Source: Bariatricus massiliensis (GTDB taxonomy: Bacteria; Bacillota; Clostridia; Lachnospirales; Lachnospiraceae). Taken from it: 64,000 nucleotides of DNA. The notes under the pieces are model-generated. The model searched no databases. It was not told the DNA's origin and was given only the letters and a program-made list of their open reading frames with translations. Below, in pieces: positions 33,521-42,844 of the stretch (its first letter is position 1; the number at the start of each line of letters is the position of its first letter). The translations under genes were made by a program, and so were the position numbers. Where the stretch lies: assembly GCF_900086725.1 (NCBI RefSeq), contig NZ_LT574836.1, forward strand, positions 893,049 through 957,048. The letters run 5' to 3'.

Positions 33521-34957
33521 TTACATGTTGTCATACAGTTCTTCATATAACTTGGCAGAATTCTTCCATGAGAAATCTTTTTTCATTCCCCGTTCCACTA
33601 TCTTGTTCCAATCGCGCTTTTTATCATAGTAGACTTGTTCCGCATAGCGCACTGCCCCGAGCATCTCATGGGCGTTATAATTCGCAAAACTGAATCCGGT
33701 CCCAGTCTTTTCAAACTCATTATACGGTTCTACGGTATCCTTAAGCCCTCCTGTCTCACGGACAATCGGAACGGTTCCGTAACGCAGGCTCATGAGCTGG
33801 CTCAAACCGCACGGTTCAAACAGAGACGGCATTAAAAATGCATCGCATGCGGCATAAATTTTGTGGGACATAGGCTCAGAATAGTATATTTGCGCAGACA
33901 CTTTTTCCGGATACTTCCAGGCAAAATGCCGGAACATATTCTCGTAGCGCTCTTCTCCTGTTCCAAGCACCACCAGCTGTATTGCGTCCTGACAAAGTTC
34001 ATCCATCACATAGTCTACCAAATCGAATCCCTTCTGGTCGGTAAGTCTGGAAACTACTCCTATCATCAGCTTGTGGTAGTCTTCCTCAAGCCCCAGCTCT
34101 TTCTGCAGGGCAATCTTATTCTTAATCTTTTCCTTCCTGAAATTCTCAACGCTGTAATTGCGGACAATATTGGAATCTGTAGCCGGATTGAACTCTTCAT
34201 AGTCAATCCCATTCACGATACCGGACAGGCAGTTCGCCCTCGCATTCATAAGCCCATCCAGCTTCTCACCGTAAAACGGCATCTTAATCTCTTCCGCATA
34301 ACTGTTGCTTACCGTTGTCACGCGGTCCGCGTATACGATGCCGCCCTTTAAATAGTTGGCATCACGGTACGCCTCCAGTTTATCCGGGACAAAATAATAC
34401 TCGGGAAGACCGGTGATATCCCTCACGGTCTTCTTATCCCAGACACCTTGGAATTTCAAGTTGTGTATCGTCATCACAGTCTTAATCCCCTGATAATATT
34501 CATTCCCGTAACGGAAATTATCAAGATAAATAGGCACAAGGCCTGTCTGCCAGTCATGGCAGTGAATAATATCAGGGTGAAAATCAAGCAGAGGCAGCGC
34601 GCTTAAAACAGCTTTTGAAAAAAATGCGAACTTTTCAATATCGGAGCTGATATTCCCGTAAGGCTTATCTCCGCTGAAGTAATATTCATTGTCTATAAAA
34701 TAAAATGTGATTCCTTCGTGCTTTAGTTCCAGTACACCTACATACTGTCTCCTCCAGTTCAAGTCCATGTAAAAATGCAGCTTATATGTAAGTAGATCTT
34801 TCCATTTCTCCTTCATGCATAAATATTTCGGCAGCATGACACGTACATCGTATTTTTTCTTGTCAAAATATTTGGGCAGGGAACCTACAACGTCTGCAAG
34901 TCCGCCAGTCTTAATAAATGGTACTGATTCTGATGCTGCAAATAATATCTTTTTCAT
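33521..34957 (-). CDS. glgA: Glycogen synthase (ADP-glucose type, GT5)
   Basis: 478 residues, standard length. The ADP-glucose-binding KTGGLADVVGSLP lies near residue 15; HNLKFQG near 165; the C-terminal Rossmann fold has VVSRLTDQKGFDLV and the catalytic PSLFEPCGLSQLMSLRYGT and ETGGLKDTV. It extends alpha-1,4-glucan from ADP-glucose. Other glg genes are absent here. AGGGAGG precedes the ATG and a promoter lies at 34996-35024. It is the first gene of the run leading into metF-metH, an unusual grouping. Confidence 0.95.
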   Translation of the reverse strand: MKKILFAASESVPFIKTGGLADVVGSLPKYFDKKKYDVRVMLPKYLCMKEKWKDLLTYKLHFYMDLNWRRQYVGVLELKHEGITFYFIDNEYYFSGDKPYGNISSDIEKFAFFSKAVLSALPLLDFHPDIIHCHDWQTGLVPIYLDNFRYGNEYYQGIKTVMTIHNLKFQGVWDKKTVRDITGLPEYYFVPDKLEAYRDANYLKGGIVYADRVTTVSNSYAEEIKMPFYGEKLDGLMNARANCLSGIVNGIDYEEFNPATDSNIVRNYSVENFRKEKIKNKIALQKELGLEEDYHKLMIGVVSRLTDQKGFDLVDYVMDELCQDAIQLVVLGTGEERYENMFRHFAWKYPEKVSAQIYYSEPMSHKIYAACDAFLMPSLFEPCGLSQLMSLRYGTVPIVRETGGLKDTVEPYNEFEKTGTGFSFANYNAHEMLGAVRYAEQVYYDKKRDWNKIVERGMKKDFSWKNSAKLYEELYDNM

Positions 34958-34995
34958 AAGCGATCCTCCCTTATACCTCTCACGGCTTTCCCCTA

Positions 34996-35024
34996 ATTAT
35001 ACCGCAATTTTCGCTTTTTGAAAA
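34996..35024 (-). promoter_or_regulatory. Sigma-A promoter of glgA (and probably the met genes)
   Basis: Minus strand: TTTTCA (35024-35019), 17-bp spacer, TATAAT (35001-34996), directly after the spo0A stop. It is the only clear promoter seen ahead of the glgA-metF-metH run. Confidence 0.6.
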
Positions 35025-35027
35025 GAA

Positions 35028-35816
35028 TTATCTGTGTTTTGATTTTAATCGGATCGTATCTGCGACGAGAGCGATAAATTCAGAATTCGTGGGCTTCCCT
35101 TTCCCGTTGCTCACTGTATAGCCAAAAAGCTGGTCCAGCGTATCCAGTTTCCCTCTGCTCCATGCCACTTCGATGGCATGTCTTATCGCACGCTCTACTC
35201 TGCTTGATGTGGTCTGATGTTTCTTGGCTACTGTAGGATATAGTACCTTCGTGATAGCATTGAGGACATCCATATCGTCAATTGCCATAAGAATAGCATC
35301 CCTCAGATAGTGATAACCTTTGATGTGTGCTGGGATGCCTATTTCATGTATCATGTCTGTCACCTGACTCTCCAGACTTTCCTGTGATACTTCTATACTT
35401 TTGTGTTTTGTTTCCCCCATGGAATAATCGTTCCGTACAACATGGTTTGTGTTTTTAATTCTCTGTAGTATTGTCTCGTTGTTAAATGGCTTGAGGATGT
35501 AATACGATGCACCCTTGTTAAATGCATCCTCAGTGATCCGCTCTTGACCTATGGCCGTCACTACGATAAAATTCGGTCTTTTTTTCATCGTTCGGTCTGC
35601 GCCGACAAGTTCCATAACGCTCAATCCATCCATTTTTGGCATAATCAGATCCAGAAGCACCACATCCGGCTCCTCTTCCTTGATGATCTGATACATATCC
35701 TCCCCATTGTTCGCCTTTCCGACGAGATTCAAGTCTTTGTCACCTTCAATAATTTCGCCCAGTAAATCTAACATTCGCTCATTATCGTCGGCAATCGCTA
35801 CATTTAGTTGTTCCAT
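35028..35816 (-). CDS. spo0A: Sporulation master regulator Spo0A
   Basis: 262 residues from the ATG at 35816 (AGGAGGG 10 nt upstream). Receiver domain with D10-D11 and phosphoacceptor D56 (VVLLDLIMPKMDG), K in YILKPF; then the Spo0A-specific DNA-binding domain, with the near-invariant TSSRVERAIRHAIEVAWSRG and LFGYTVSNGKGKPTNSEFIA. Phosphorylated Spo0A switches cells into spore formation by binding 0A boxes. As in most Clostridia it follows spoIVB. Its own promoter is of the sigma-A type; a GGTCGAAC close to a 0A box (TGTCGAA, 6 of 7) lies near 35932-35939. Confidence 0.98.
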   Translation of the reverse strand: MEQLNVAIADDNERMLDLLGEIIEGDKDLNLVGKANNGEDMYQIIKEEEPDVVLLDLIMPKMDGLSVMELVGADRTMKKRPNFIVVTAIGQERITEDAFNKGASYYILKPFNNETILQRIKNTNHVVRNDYSMGETKHKSIEVSQESLESQVTDMIHEIGIPAHIKGYHYLRDAILMAIDDMDVLNAITKVLYPTVAKKHQTTSSRVERAIRHAIEVAWSRGKLDTLDQLFGYTVSNGKGKPTNSEFIALVADTIRLKSKHR

Positions 35817-35871
35817 AAAGCATTTACCCTCCTTTACTCTGACCGACAGACATTTGTCAGTCACGGGGAAC

Positions 35872-35901
35872 ATTATAGTCTGAGGACGCTGGCAGATTCA
35901 A
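35872..35901 (-). promoter_or_regulatory. Promoter of spo0A
   Basis: Minus strand: TTGAAT (35901-35896), 18-bp spacer, TATAAT (35877-35872), about 55 bp upstream of the start codon. Confidence 0.65.
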
Positions 35902-35940
35902 GGGAACGGTGTCGTAGGAATAAGACAGCGTTCGACCATT

Positions 35941-37011
35941 CTATTTTCCGACAACATTTTCCAGCATATTTTCTATGAATATGCCATAACCTTTTGTCGC
36001 ATCCTGTACAAACACATGAGTTACCGCGCCCACGATTCGTCCGTCCTGAAGTATAGGACTGCCGCTCATTCCCTGCACGATTCCTCCCGTTAGTTCAAGT
36101 AAATTCGGATCGGTTATCTGTATTTCGATTCCTTTATTTATCTCTCGTGGATTTAAGTCGACTTTTGTAATACGGATTTTATATTCTTCCACCTTACCGC
36201 TGGCGGCGCAACGTATCGTTGCTTCTCCTTCCTTGATTTCCTCCTTTGCCGCGGCAGGAACCGCCTCCTGATTCTGAAATACGCGGTCAATCCTGTCAAC
36301 TTTCCCAAATATTCCGGCTTCTGTATTTTTGTCGATAGACCCAAGTACATTGTAATGATTGTAGACAATAATACCTTCCATACCGCCAGGATTACCATTT
36401 TCACCCTTTTTAATATTCTGGATACTGGTCTCGTAAAGTGTACCTTCCGACATTTCCAAAAGTTCATTGGTATCCACGTCATGTATACCGTGTCCCAATG
36501 CCCCGAATTCACTGTTTCCGTTTAGAAATGTAATCGTGCCAAGTCCCTGAGCATTGTCCCTCACCCAGATTCCAAGTTTATATTCCCCTTGCTCATCCTT
36601 TACAGGATGAAGCTTAACATCAATATACTCTTCCCCTCTTCTCAAGTGCAATACTACGGTATTATTCGACAAATTCTGCACTACTTCGAGCAATTCTTTT
36701 TTGTTTCCTATTCGGTCGTCATCGACGCCTACAATATAGTCCCCATCTTTTACCATATGTTCCGCAGGTGCTTCTTTACCGCCACCCTGTGTTTTTATAT
36801 TATCTGTCCCAAGTACCATAACACCATCTGTCTCCATATAGATTCCGATAGGCATCCCACCGGGAATCAGCAGGTTCTCCGACATCTTAGTCGCACTGAC
36901 TTCCTTGCGCAGTGCATCCTTTTTTGTTTCCAGAAAACAATAACCTCCGCCAACTGTAACTGTAAGTACCAATAACATAATCAAAAAACGTCTGTACCAT
37001 CTGCGTCTCAT
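35941..37011 (-). CDS. spoIVB: SpoIVB serine peptidase
   Basis: 356 residues from the ATG at 37011, 7 nt after AAGGGG; ATGs further upstream lie too close to or before that site. One N-terminal membrane segment (about 8-24), a PDZ domain (about 75-140: VKDGDYIVGVDDDRIGNKKEL) and a chymotrypsin-like S55 protease domain with H174 (GALGHGIHD) and S316 (VQGMSGSPI). SpoIVB is released from the forespore and triggers the sigma-K checkpoint. Between recN and spo0A, the standard clostridial order. Confidence 0.96.
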   Translation of the reverse strand: MRRRWYRRFLIMLLVLTVTVGGGYCFLETKKDALRKEVSATKMSENLLIPGGMPIGIYMETDGVMVLGTDNIKTQGGGKEAPAEHMVKDGDYIVGVDDDRIGNKKELLEVVQNLSNNTVVLHLRRGEEYIDVKLHPVKDEQGEYKLGIWVRDNAQGLGTITFLNGNSEFGALGHGIHDVDTNELLEMSEGTLYETSIQNIKKGENGNPGGMEGIIVYNHYNVLGSIDKNTEAGIFGKVDRIDRVFQNQEAVPAAAKEEIKEGEATIRCAASGKVEEYKIRITKVDLNPREINKGIEIQITDPNLLELTGGIVQGMSGSPILQDGRIVGAVTHVFVQDATKGYGIFIENMLENVVGK

Positions 37012-37094
37012 GTACATTCCCCTTTCTCCCAAACTATAAAACGGACGTTGATGTCCGCTTCCAGCCTTTCTTTGCTCATGAGTGCAGGTATTAC

Positions 37095-37126
37095 AGAACA
37101 AAAGGCAGGAAATAATCTTCCTGCCT
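37095..37126 (-). terminator. Intrinsic terminator after recN
   Basis: Minus strand: AGGCAGGAA / TTCCTGCCT (37126-37118 with 37111-37103) then TTTTGTTCTG. It separates the long dxs-to-recN transcript from spoIVB. A second small hairpin, CGGAC...GTCCG then TTTTATAG, lies at 37036-37058. Confidence 0.75.
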
Positions 37127-37141
37127 AGTATGTGAATATTA

Positions 37142-38818
37142 TTATTTTTTTAAACCAGATGCCAAAATTTTCATTTCACTGGCATTTTGTAGTACAGTAT
37201 CCGTTATCTGGGCTCCACCCAAAATTCGAGCTAGTTCGCGTATGGATTCCTCCTCGCTCAGGCGGAATATGGTTGTTTTTGTCACATTCTTTTCCGCTTT
37301 TTTTTCAATCGCGTAATGTGCGTCTGCCATGGCTGCTATTTGTGCGAGATGGGTAATGCAGATAACTTGGTGCTTTTTGCCGATTACTGCCATTTTTTCT
37401 GACACTTTCTGCGCCGTCCTGCCACTGATTCCCACATCAATTTCATCAAATATCAAAGTTTCTATCTCATCTTTATCCGCAAGAACCGTTTTAATCGCCA
37501 GCATAATTCTGGAAAGTTCCCCTCCCGACGCCACTTCATGTAATGGTTTTACCGGTTCACCCGGATTCATAGATATCAGGAATTCAACCTCATCTGTCCC
37601 CTCGGCAGTATATCCCTTGGTCTCCTCAAATTGGATTTCAAAACGCACGTCAAGAAAATTCAGATCAAGCAGGCCGTCCCTGATGCTTTTCTTTAACTTT
37701 TCCGCCTCTTTTTGCCTTACCTTGCTCAGTTTACAACAAAGTTCCTTGAGAACATTTTCTGAATCCTGCAGTTTTTTACGCAGCTCATCCAGATAATTAT
37801 CATAGTCCCTCAGCTTCTGTAGCCTTTGTTCCTTCTCCTCACAGTAGGCTAAAACCTTGTCCACACTGTTACCGTATTTTGATTTTAACCGGTTTATTTC
37901 ATTTAACCGCTGTTCCGTCTCGTAAAACTCTTCTTCCGAAAACGTCAGCGAATCCGAATAATCCGCCAGCTCTCTGTTAAAGTCATTGAGAAGGCTGTCC
38001 ACATCTACTAGCTGTTCGTAGAGTCCCTGCGCCCGGCTGTCAAGCTCCGTGATTCCCTGCAGTGCATGTATTGCGCGGCTCAAGGCATCGCTTGCCCCGT
38101 CCCCGCCTTCTCCCGCCGTATAGGACCGTGCTTCCTGTATACTTTCTGTCATCCGCTTTCCGTTGACCATCCGCCTATAAGTCTGCTCTATTTCTTCTTC
38201 CTCCTCCGAGGATAAGCCGGCCGTCCGGATTTCTTCAGTCTCAAACTCCAGAAAAGCGATTTCTTTCAGCCTGTCAGCCTCATCGGTGTCGGCTGCTTCT
38301 AATTCTTTTTGATTGCTTTTGAACTCTTTATATGCTATTTTGATTTCTTCTTTTAGTTCTTTCCCATTCTTCGCAAAAGCATCCAAAATCGAAAGGTGAT
38401 TTTTTTTATAGAGCAGTGATTGATGTTCATGCTGTCCATGGATATCTATCAAAAATCCTGCCGCCTCTTTGAGCTGGGCAACGGTGACGGTCTCCCCATT
38501 GATCCTGCTCAAACTTCTGCCTTCCATCAGCCTTCTGCTGATAATAATCTGTCCCTCTTCCGGATAGATTCCAATCTCTTCCAGCGCTTTTAACTGACGG
38601 GGGCTGCTTACAGTAAACGTAAGTTCAACAAGTCCGTACTGAGCCCCTTTCCTCAGCATATCGGCCGAATACCGGCCGCCTAATGCCAGATTGACGGAAC
38701 CTAACACAATGGACTTGCCCGCCCCAGTCTCTCCGGTCAAAATATTCAACCCTTTCGAAAAATCCACCTCTGCCTCATCAATCAGCGCAAGGTTTTTCAC
38801 ATGTAAATTTTGTAACAT
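37142..38818 (-). CDS. recN: DNA repair protein RecN
   Basis: 558 residues, SMC-like. Walker A GETGAGKSIVLGSVNLALG (about 29-47), long coiled-coil arms in the middle (about 150-350, rich in Glu/Lys/Leu), then the ABC signature region ASGGELSRIMLAIKTVLAD (about 425) and Walker B LIFDEIDVGISGR. RecN gathers broken DNA ends in double-strand break repair. AGGAGG lies just before the ATG, 11 bp after the argR stop, so it is co-transcribed with argR and nadK. Confidence 0.97.
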   Translation of the reverse strand: MLQNLHVKNLALIDEAEVDFSKGLNILTGETGAGKSIVLGSVNLALGGRYSADMLRKGAQYGLVELTFTVSSPRQLKALEEIGIYPEEGQIIISRRLMEGRSLSRINGETVTVAQLKEAAGFLIDIHGQHEHQSLLYKKNHLSILDAFAKNGKELKEEIKIAYKEFKSNQKELEAADTDEADRLKEIAFLEFETEEIRTAGLSSEEEEEIEQTYRRMVNGKRMTESIQEARSYTAGEGGDGASDALSRAIHALQGITELDSRAQGLYEQLVDVDSLLNDFNRELADYSDSLTFSEEEFYETEQRLNEINRLKSKYGNSVDKVLAYCEEKEQRLQKLRDYDNYLDELRKKLQDSENVLKELCCKLSKVRQKEAEKLKKSIRDGLLDLNFLDVRFEIQFEETKGYTAEGTDEVEFLISMNPGEPVKPLHEVASGGELSRIMLAIKTVLADKDEIETLIFDEIDVGISGRTAQKVSEKMAVIGKKHQVICITHLAQIAAMADAHYAIEKKAEKNVTKTTIFRLSEEESIRELARILGGAQITDTVLQNASEMKILASGLKK

Positions 38819-38829
38819 GCTTCCTCCTG

Positions 38830-39282
38830 TTATCTGTTCAGCATCTTTGTCATCTTATCCATGACCAAAATGGTATCGTCAACACTTCTCACAGCACACA
38901 TGATGGTATCGTCGCCAGCTATGCAGCCTACTATCTCGTTCCATTTCATGGCATCGAGGGCCGCGGCCACGGCCATGGCCATGCCGGAGACGGTCTTGAT
39001 GACCAGAATGTTCTGGGCCATGTCCATGGAAACAAATCCATCCCTCAAAATACGGATATATTTCTCCCCAAGCCCGCTCTGCTCATTCTGGAGCACCGCA
39101 TATTTCTGCCTCCCGTTCTCTGCCGGCACTTTTGTCAGCTTCAAATCTCTGATATCCCTTGAAACGGTTGCCTGAGTCACCCGAAATCCGGCTGCGTTGA
39201 GCCTTTCAGCCAGCTCTTCCTGTGTCTCGACCTGATATTTACTGATTAGTTCCACAATTTTAGCATGTCGGTTTACCTTCAT
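38830..39282 (-). CDS. argR: Arginine repressor
   Basis: 150 residues. N-terminal winged helix (MKVNRHAKIVELISKYQVET, with AGFRVTQATVSRDIRDLKLTK as recognition region) and a C-terminal oligomerisation and arginine-binding domain (GIAGDD-type motif seen as GCIAGDDTIMCAVRS near 120). As a hexamer with arginine it represses arginine synthesis. It starts 3 bp after nadK and uses a binding site within the last nadK codons. In Firmicutes it is classically linked to recN, as here. Confidence 0.96.
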   Translation of the reverse strand: MKVNRHAKIVELISKYQVETQEELAERLNAAGFRVTQATVSRDIRDLKLTKVPAENGRQKYAVLQNEQSGLGEKYIRILRDGFVSMDMAQNILVIKTVSGMAMAVAAALDAMKWNEIVGCIAGDDTIMCAVRSVDDTILVMDKMTKMLNR

Positions 39283-39285
39283 AGT

Positions 39286-40119
39286 CTAGTTTCCTTTCAT
39301 CTTTTCACGCAGCGTCTCCAAAAAGCTCATTTTTCTGAGCTTCACAATCTTTGTTATCTCCCGCGCCTTACATATATGAACCATCTCACCGGTCCGAAGC
39401 TGTGTGATATCCGCCCCGTCAAAGGTAACGGCCGCCTCCTCCACGCTATTATCCCTTCTGGAGCCGATTTCAATGACAATGTCATCTTCATCAGAAAGCA
39501 CAATACTGCTGGAATTCAAGGCATGAGAGCAAATAGGAGTCACTACCAGCAGAGAAGCCGTCGGCTCTACGATCGGCCCTCCGGCTGAAAGATTGTAAGC
39601 GGTGGAGCCTGTAGGCGTGGACACGATAATCCCGTCTGCCTGATAAGAATTTAAAAATTCACCGTTTACATATAAATTGAAATGTACAATCCTAAGCGAG
39701 CCGCTCCTGCAGATAACAATATCATTCAAGGCCACATCACGAAGCTTATCCTGTACCGAACCATAGAGCATCATCCTCTTTTCAATACTGTAATTTCCAG
39801 TCATAAGTTGTTCGATAGCAGACTCTACGTTCTGCACTTCCACCTCGGTCAGATATCCAAGCGTGCCCATATTAATGCCCAGCATGGGGACTTGTCTGCC
39901 AAATAATTTTCTTGAAGCCTGAATAAAAGTGCCGTCGCCGCCGACCACCAGTGCACAGTCAATGTCGTCAGGAATCGTGTCTTCTATCAGGTTCTCATAA
40001 TCATCCTTCTCACACAGTATACACATTTTTCCGTAAGACTCAATGCACTCTTTTATCCGCATGGTAATTTCATAATCTTCATCTTTTAGGTAATTCGTAA
40101 TAATATAAAATTTTTCCAT
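39286..40119 (-). CDS. nadK: NAD kinase
   Basis: 277 residues. The GGDGTFIQASRKL motif (about 60-72) holds the catalytic aspartate; NDIVICRSGSLRIVHFNLYV and the GSTAYNLSAGGPIVEP motif (about 170-185) complete the fold. It phosphorylates NAD to NADP using ATP or polyphosphate. Between tlyA (12 bp upstream) and argR (3 bp downstream). The ribosome binding site is only fair (GGGATGTT). Confidence 0.96.
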   Translation of the reverse strand: MEKFYIITNYLKDEDYEITMRIKECIESYGKMCILCEKDDYENLIEDTIPDDIDCALVVGGDGTFIQASRKLFGRQVPMLGINMGTLGYLTEVEVQNVESAIEQLMTGNYSIEKRMMLYGSVQDKLRDVALNDIVICRSGSLRIVHFNLYVNGEFLNSYQADGIIVSTPTGSTAYNLSAGGPIVEPTASLLVVTPICSHALNSSSIVLSDEDDIVIEIGSRRDNSVEEAAVTFDGADITQLRTGEMVHICKAREITKIVKLRKMSFLETLREKMKGN

Positions 40120-40131
40120 AACATCCCAGCC

Positions 40132-40947
40132 TTATTCTTTTTTAGACAAGGCAGCAAACGCTTCTTTCACTGTCTCTGGGACCGAAATCTCAGGTGAGGT
40201 TCTAGCTTCCTCCGGGGCACATTTCTTTATGTGCAGTAAATACTCAATATTTCCCTCCGGTCCCTTGATAGGCGAAAATTCAAGTGCTGCCGCATAAAAT
40301 CCAATGGAGCATGCATACGTGATCACTTTATCGATGACTTCACGATGTGTACTCGGCTCACGTACGACCCCTTTTTTCCCTACCTTCTCTCTTCCCGCCT
40401 CAAACTGCGGTTTTATAAGTGCTACTATCTCTCCGTCCGTCTTCAGATATTCTCTGATTGGCAGCAATACCTTGGTCAGAGAAATGAAAGAGACATCTAT
40501 GGAAGAAAAATCGATGGGCTCCCCTATGTCCTCGGGAGTCACATTTCTTATATTTGTCTTTTCCATGCAGACAACCCGCTCATCCTGCCTTAATTTCCAA
40601 TCAAGCTGCCCTCTTCCCACATCGATTGCATACACTTTCTTAGCTCCGTTTTGAAGCATACAATCCGTAAACCCTCCGGTGGAAGAGCCCACGTCCGTAC
40701 ACACCTTTCCCTCGACAGATACTGCGAAATGCTTCATTGCCTTTTCCAGCTTTAGTCCGCCCCTGCTCACATAAGGAAGGGTATGTCCCTTGATTTCTAT
40801 GGAAACCTCTTCCGGAAAAGTAGTTCCGGCTTTATCCTCTCTCTGCCCCTCCACAAATACATTGCCTGACATGATGATTGCCTTCGCCTTTTCTCTAGAT
40901 GGCGCCAGATTCCGTTTGACCAACAATATGTCTAACCGTTCTTTCAT
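40132..40947 (-). CDS. tlyA: TlyA-family rRNA 2'-O-methyltransferase (hemolysin A family)
   Basis: 271 residues. An S4 RNA-binding domain (ERLDILLVKRNLAPSREKAK, residues 3-22) is followed by an FtsJ-type Rossmann methyltransferase with the SAM motif DVGSSTGGFTDCML (about 85) and IDVGRGQLDWKLRQD. Family members methylate C1409 of 16S and C1920 of 23S rRNA; the hemolysin name is historical. GAGGAG precedes the ATG, 18 bp after dxs. A short C-terminal extension (EEARTSPEISVPETVKEAF) is unlike typical family members. Confidence 0.92.
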   Translation of the reverse strand: MKERLDILLVKRNLAPSREKAKAIIMSGNVFVEGQREDKAGTTFPEEVSIEIKGHTLPYVSRGGLKLEKAMKHFAVSVEGKVCTDVGSSTGGFTDCMLQNGAKKVYAIDVGRGQLDWKLRQDERVVCMEKTNIRNVTPEDIGEPIDFSSIDVSFISLTKVLLPIREYLKTDGEIVALIKPQFEAGREKVGKKGVVREPSTHREVIDKVITYACSIGFYAAALEFSPIKGPEGNIEYLLHIKKCAPEEARTSPEISVPETVKEAFAALSKKE

Positions 40948-40965
40948 GCTGTATCTCCTCAGTTC

Positions 40966-42831
40966 TTACTGTGATATATATTCCGTTATGATGCGTGTAG
41001 CGATAGAATCAGCGTCAAGCATAACCTCTCTCCGGAGCACGTCCACACTGCCATGTTCAATATAGTCATCCGGCAGCGCAACAGGCAGTACCCGCACATC
41101 CAGCCGCTTCCTGTGGACGAACTCCAATACCGTCTCTCCGTAACCGCCGGAACAGACATTCTCTTCTATCGTAACGAGCAGCCGGTGTTCCTTTGCGGCC
41201 AGCTCAATCATAGCCTCATCGATAGGCTTTACAAAACGAGCATTGACAAGAGAACAGCTATACCCTGTCTCCTTCAGCACTTCCCGCACTTTCACCGCCG
41301 TCTCGAACATATGCCCCACACTGAAAAGGACGATATCCTCCTCTTCAAAAACAGCTTCGCTTTTTCCGTATTCGATAGGCTTTCTATATTCCTTAAATCC
41401 ATCGTAGGCAGTCCCTCTTGGATACCGCACCGCAGCCGGTGCTCCAAGTTCCACCGCGAACCGGACCATATCCGCCAGCTCCCACTTATTCTTTGGAGAC
41501 ATCACTGTCATATTCGGAATCTCCGACAGATAAGACAAGTCAAACAGGCCTTGATGTGTCTCTCCATCACTGCCCACAAGTCCTGCCCTGTCTACGGCAA
41601 AAGTAACCGGCAGCTTCTGCAGGCAGACATCGTGGATCATCTGGTCATATCCCCTCTGCAAAAAGGAGGAGTATACCGCAAATACAGGGTGCATCCCCGC
41701 AGCCGCAAGGCCTGCAGCAAAAGTCACCGCATGCCCTTCTGCAATTCCCACGTCAAAAAACCGCTTCGGATATCTCTTGTGAAATTCCGCAAGCCCCGTT
41801 CCGTCTTCCATCGCCGCAGTGATTGCCACCAGCTTCTCATCCCGCCGGCCCAAGTCCGTCATTACCTTGGAAAAGACATCTGTATACGTATCCTTCCCTC
41901 CGGAAGAAAGCGGTTCCCCCGTGGCCACATCAAAGGGGCCTGTCCCGTGGAACCGGGCCGGATTCTCCTCTGCCGGAAAATATCCTTTTCCTTTCTTAGT
42001 GAGCACATGTAACAGCACCGGCCCCTTCACTCGCTTTGCCTCTTTGAATGCCCGGTTCAGTGCCTTGATATTGTGTCCATCCACCGGCCCAAGATACTTG
42101 ATTCCCATGTCTTCAAAAAACATGCCCGGAACAAACAGTTGTTTGATGCTACTTTTTGTCCTCTTTATATGCCGTACCAGCTTTTCCCCTCCCACAGGAA
42201 AGCTCCCGATAGCCATCTCCACGGCATTCTTCAAATCCGTGTACGCTTCCGCAGTGCGCAGTCCGTCTAAATAGTGGGACATCCCCCCTACATTTTCGGA
42301 AATGGACATATTGTTATCGTTCAGAACGATGATAAAATTCGTTTTCAGCGTGGCGGCATTATTGAGTGCTTCATACGCCATCCCCCCGGTCAGAGAACCG
42401 TCCCCGATTACCGAAAGTACATGGTAGTTCTCCTCCAAAATATCCCGCGCCCGCACATAACCAAGACCGGCAGAAATAGAAGTGGAGCTGTGCCCCGTAT
42501 CAAAGGCATCGCAGTCACTCTCTTTTCGCTTGGGAAATCCGCTCATTCCTCCATATTTTCTCAAATCGTCAAAGCCCTCTCTCCGGCCTGTCAGAAGCTT
42601 ATGTGTGTAAGACTGGTGCCCTACATCCCATATCATCTTATCTTCGGGCAGCTGGAAATTCAGGTGCATTGCCATAGTAAGCTCAACAACTCCTAGATTT
42701 GACGCCAAATGTCCCCCTGTCTTGCTGATCTTCTCAATCAGAAAATCTCTTATTTCATCTGCCAGCTCAAAGAGCTCTTCTTCTGTTAGATTTTTAATAT
42801 CGTTTGCTTTTTGAATCTTCTCCAGATACAT
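40966..42831 (-). CDS. dxs: 1-Deoxy-D-xylulose-5-phosphate synthase
   Basis: 621 residues from the ATG at 42831 (GAGGTG 6 nt upstream); an upstream GTG at 42840 overlaps the binding site. Thiamine-diphosphate motif GDGSLTGGMAYEALNNA ... NDNNMSIS (about 150-185), the central HVLTKKGKGYFPAEENPARFHG, catalytic glutamate region MEDGTGLAEF and DVGIAEGHAVTFAAGLA. It makes DXP from pyruvate and glyceraldehyde 3-phosphate, the first step of the MEP isoprenoid route. Next to ispA, its pathway partner. Confidence 0.97.
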   Translation of the reverse strand: MYLEKIQKANDIKNLTEEELFELADEIRDFLIEKISKTGGHLASNLGVVELTMAMHLNFQLPEDKMIWDVGHQSYTHKLLTGRREGFDDLRKYGGMSGFPKRKESDCDAFDTGHSSTSISAGLGYVRARDILEENYHVLSVIGDGSLTGGMAYEALNNAATLKTNFIIVLNDNNMSISENVGGMSHYLDGLRTAEAYTDLKNAVEMAIGSFPVGGEKLVRHIKRTKSSIKQLFVPGMFFEDMGIKYLGPVDGHNIKALNRAFKEAKRVKGPVLLHVLTKKGKGYFPAEENPARFHGTGPFDVATGEPLSSGGKDTYTDVFSKVMTDLGRRDEKLVAITAAMEDGTGLAEFHKRYPKRFFDVGIAEGHAVTFAAGLAAAGMHPVFAVYSSFLQRGYDQMIHDVCLQKLPVTFAVDRAGLVGSDGETHQGLFDLSYLSEIPNMTVMSPKNKWELADMVRFAVELGAPAAVRYPRGTAYDGFKEYRKPIEYGKSEAVFEEEDIVLFSVGHMFETAVKVREVLKETGYSCSLVNARFVKPIDEAMIELAAKEHRLLVTIEENVCSGGYGETVLEFVHRKRLDVRVLPVALPDDYIEHGSVDVLRREVMLDADSIATRIITEYISQ

Positions 42832-42844
42832 CACAAACACCTCT

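Noticed and set aside
35925..35940. Functional 0A box before spo0A
   Set aside because: The GGTCGAAC match is 6 of 7 and single; not enough to claim autoregulation.
41053..42012. 319-codon plus-strand frame opposite dxs
   Set aside because: Antisense to conserved Dxs motifs; low-complexity His/Arg-rich product, no ribosome binding site.
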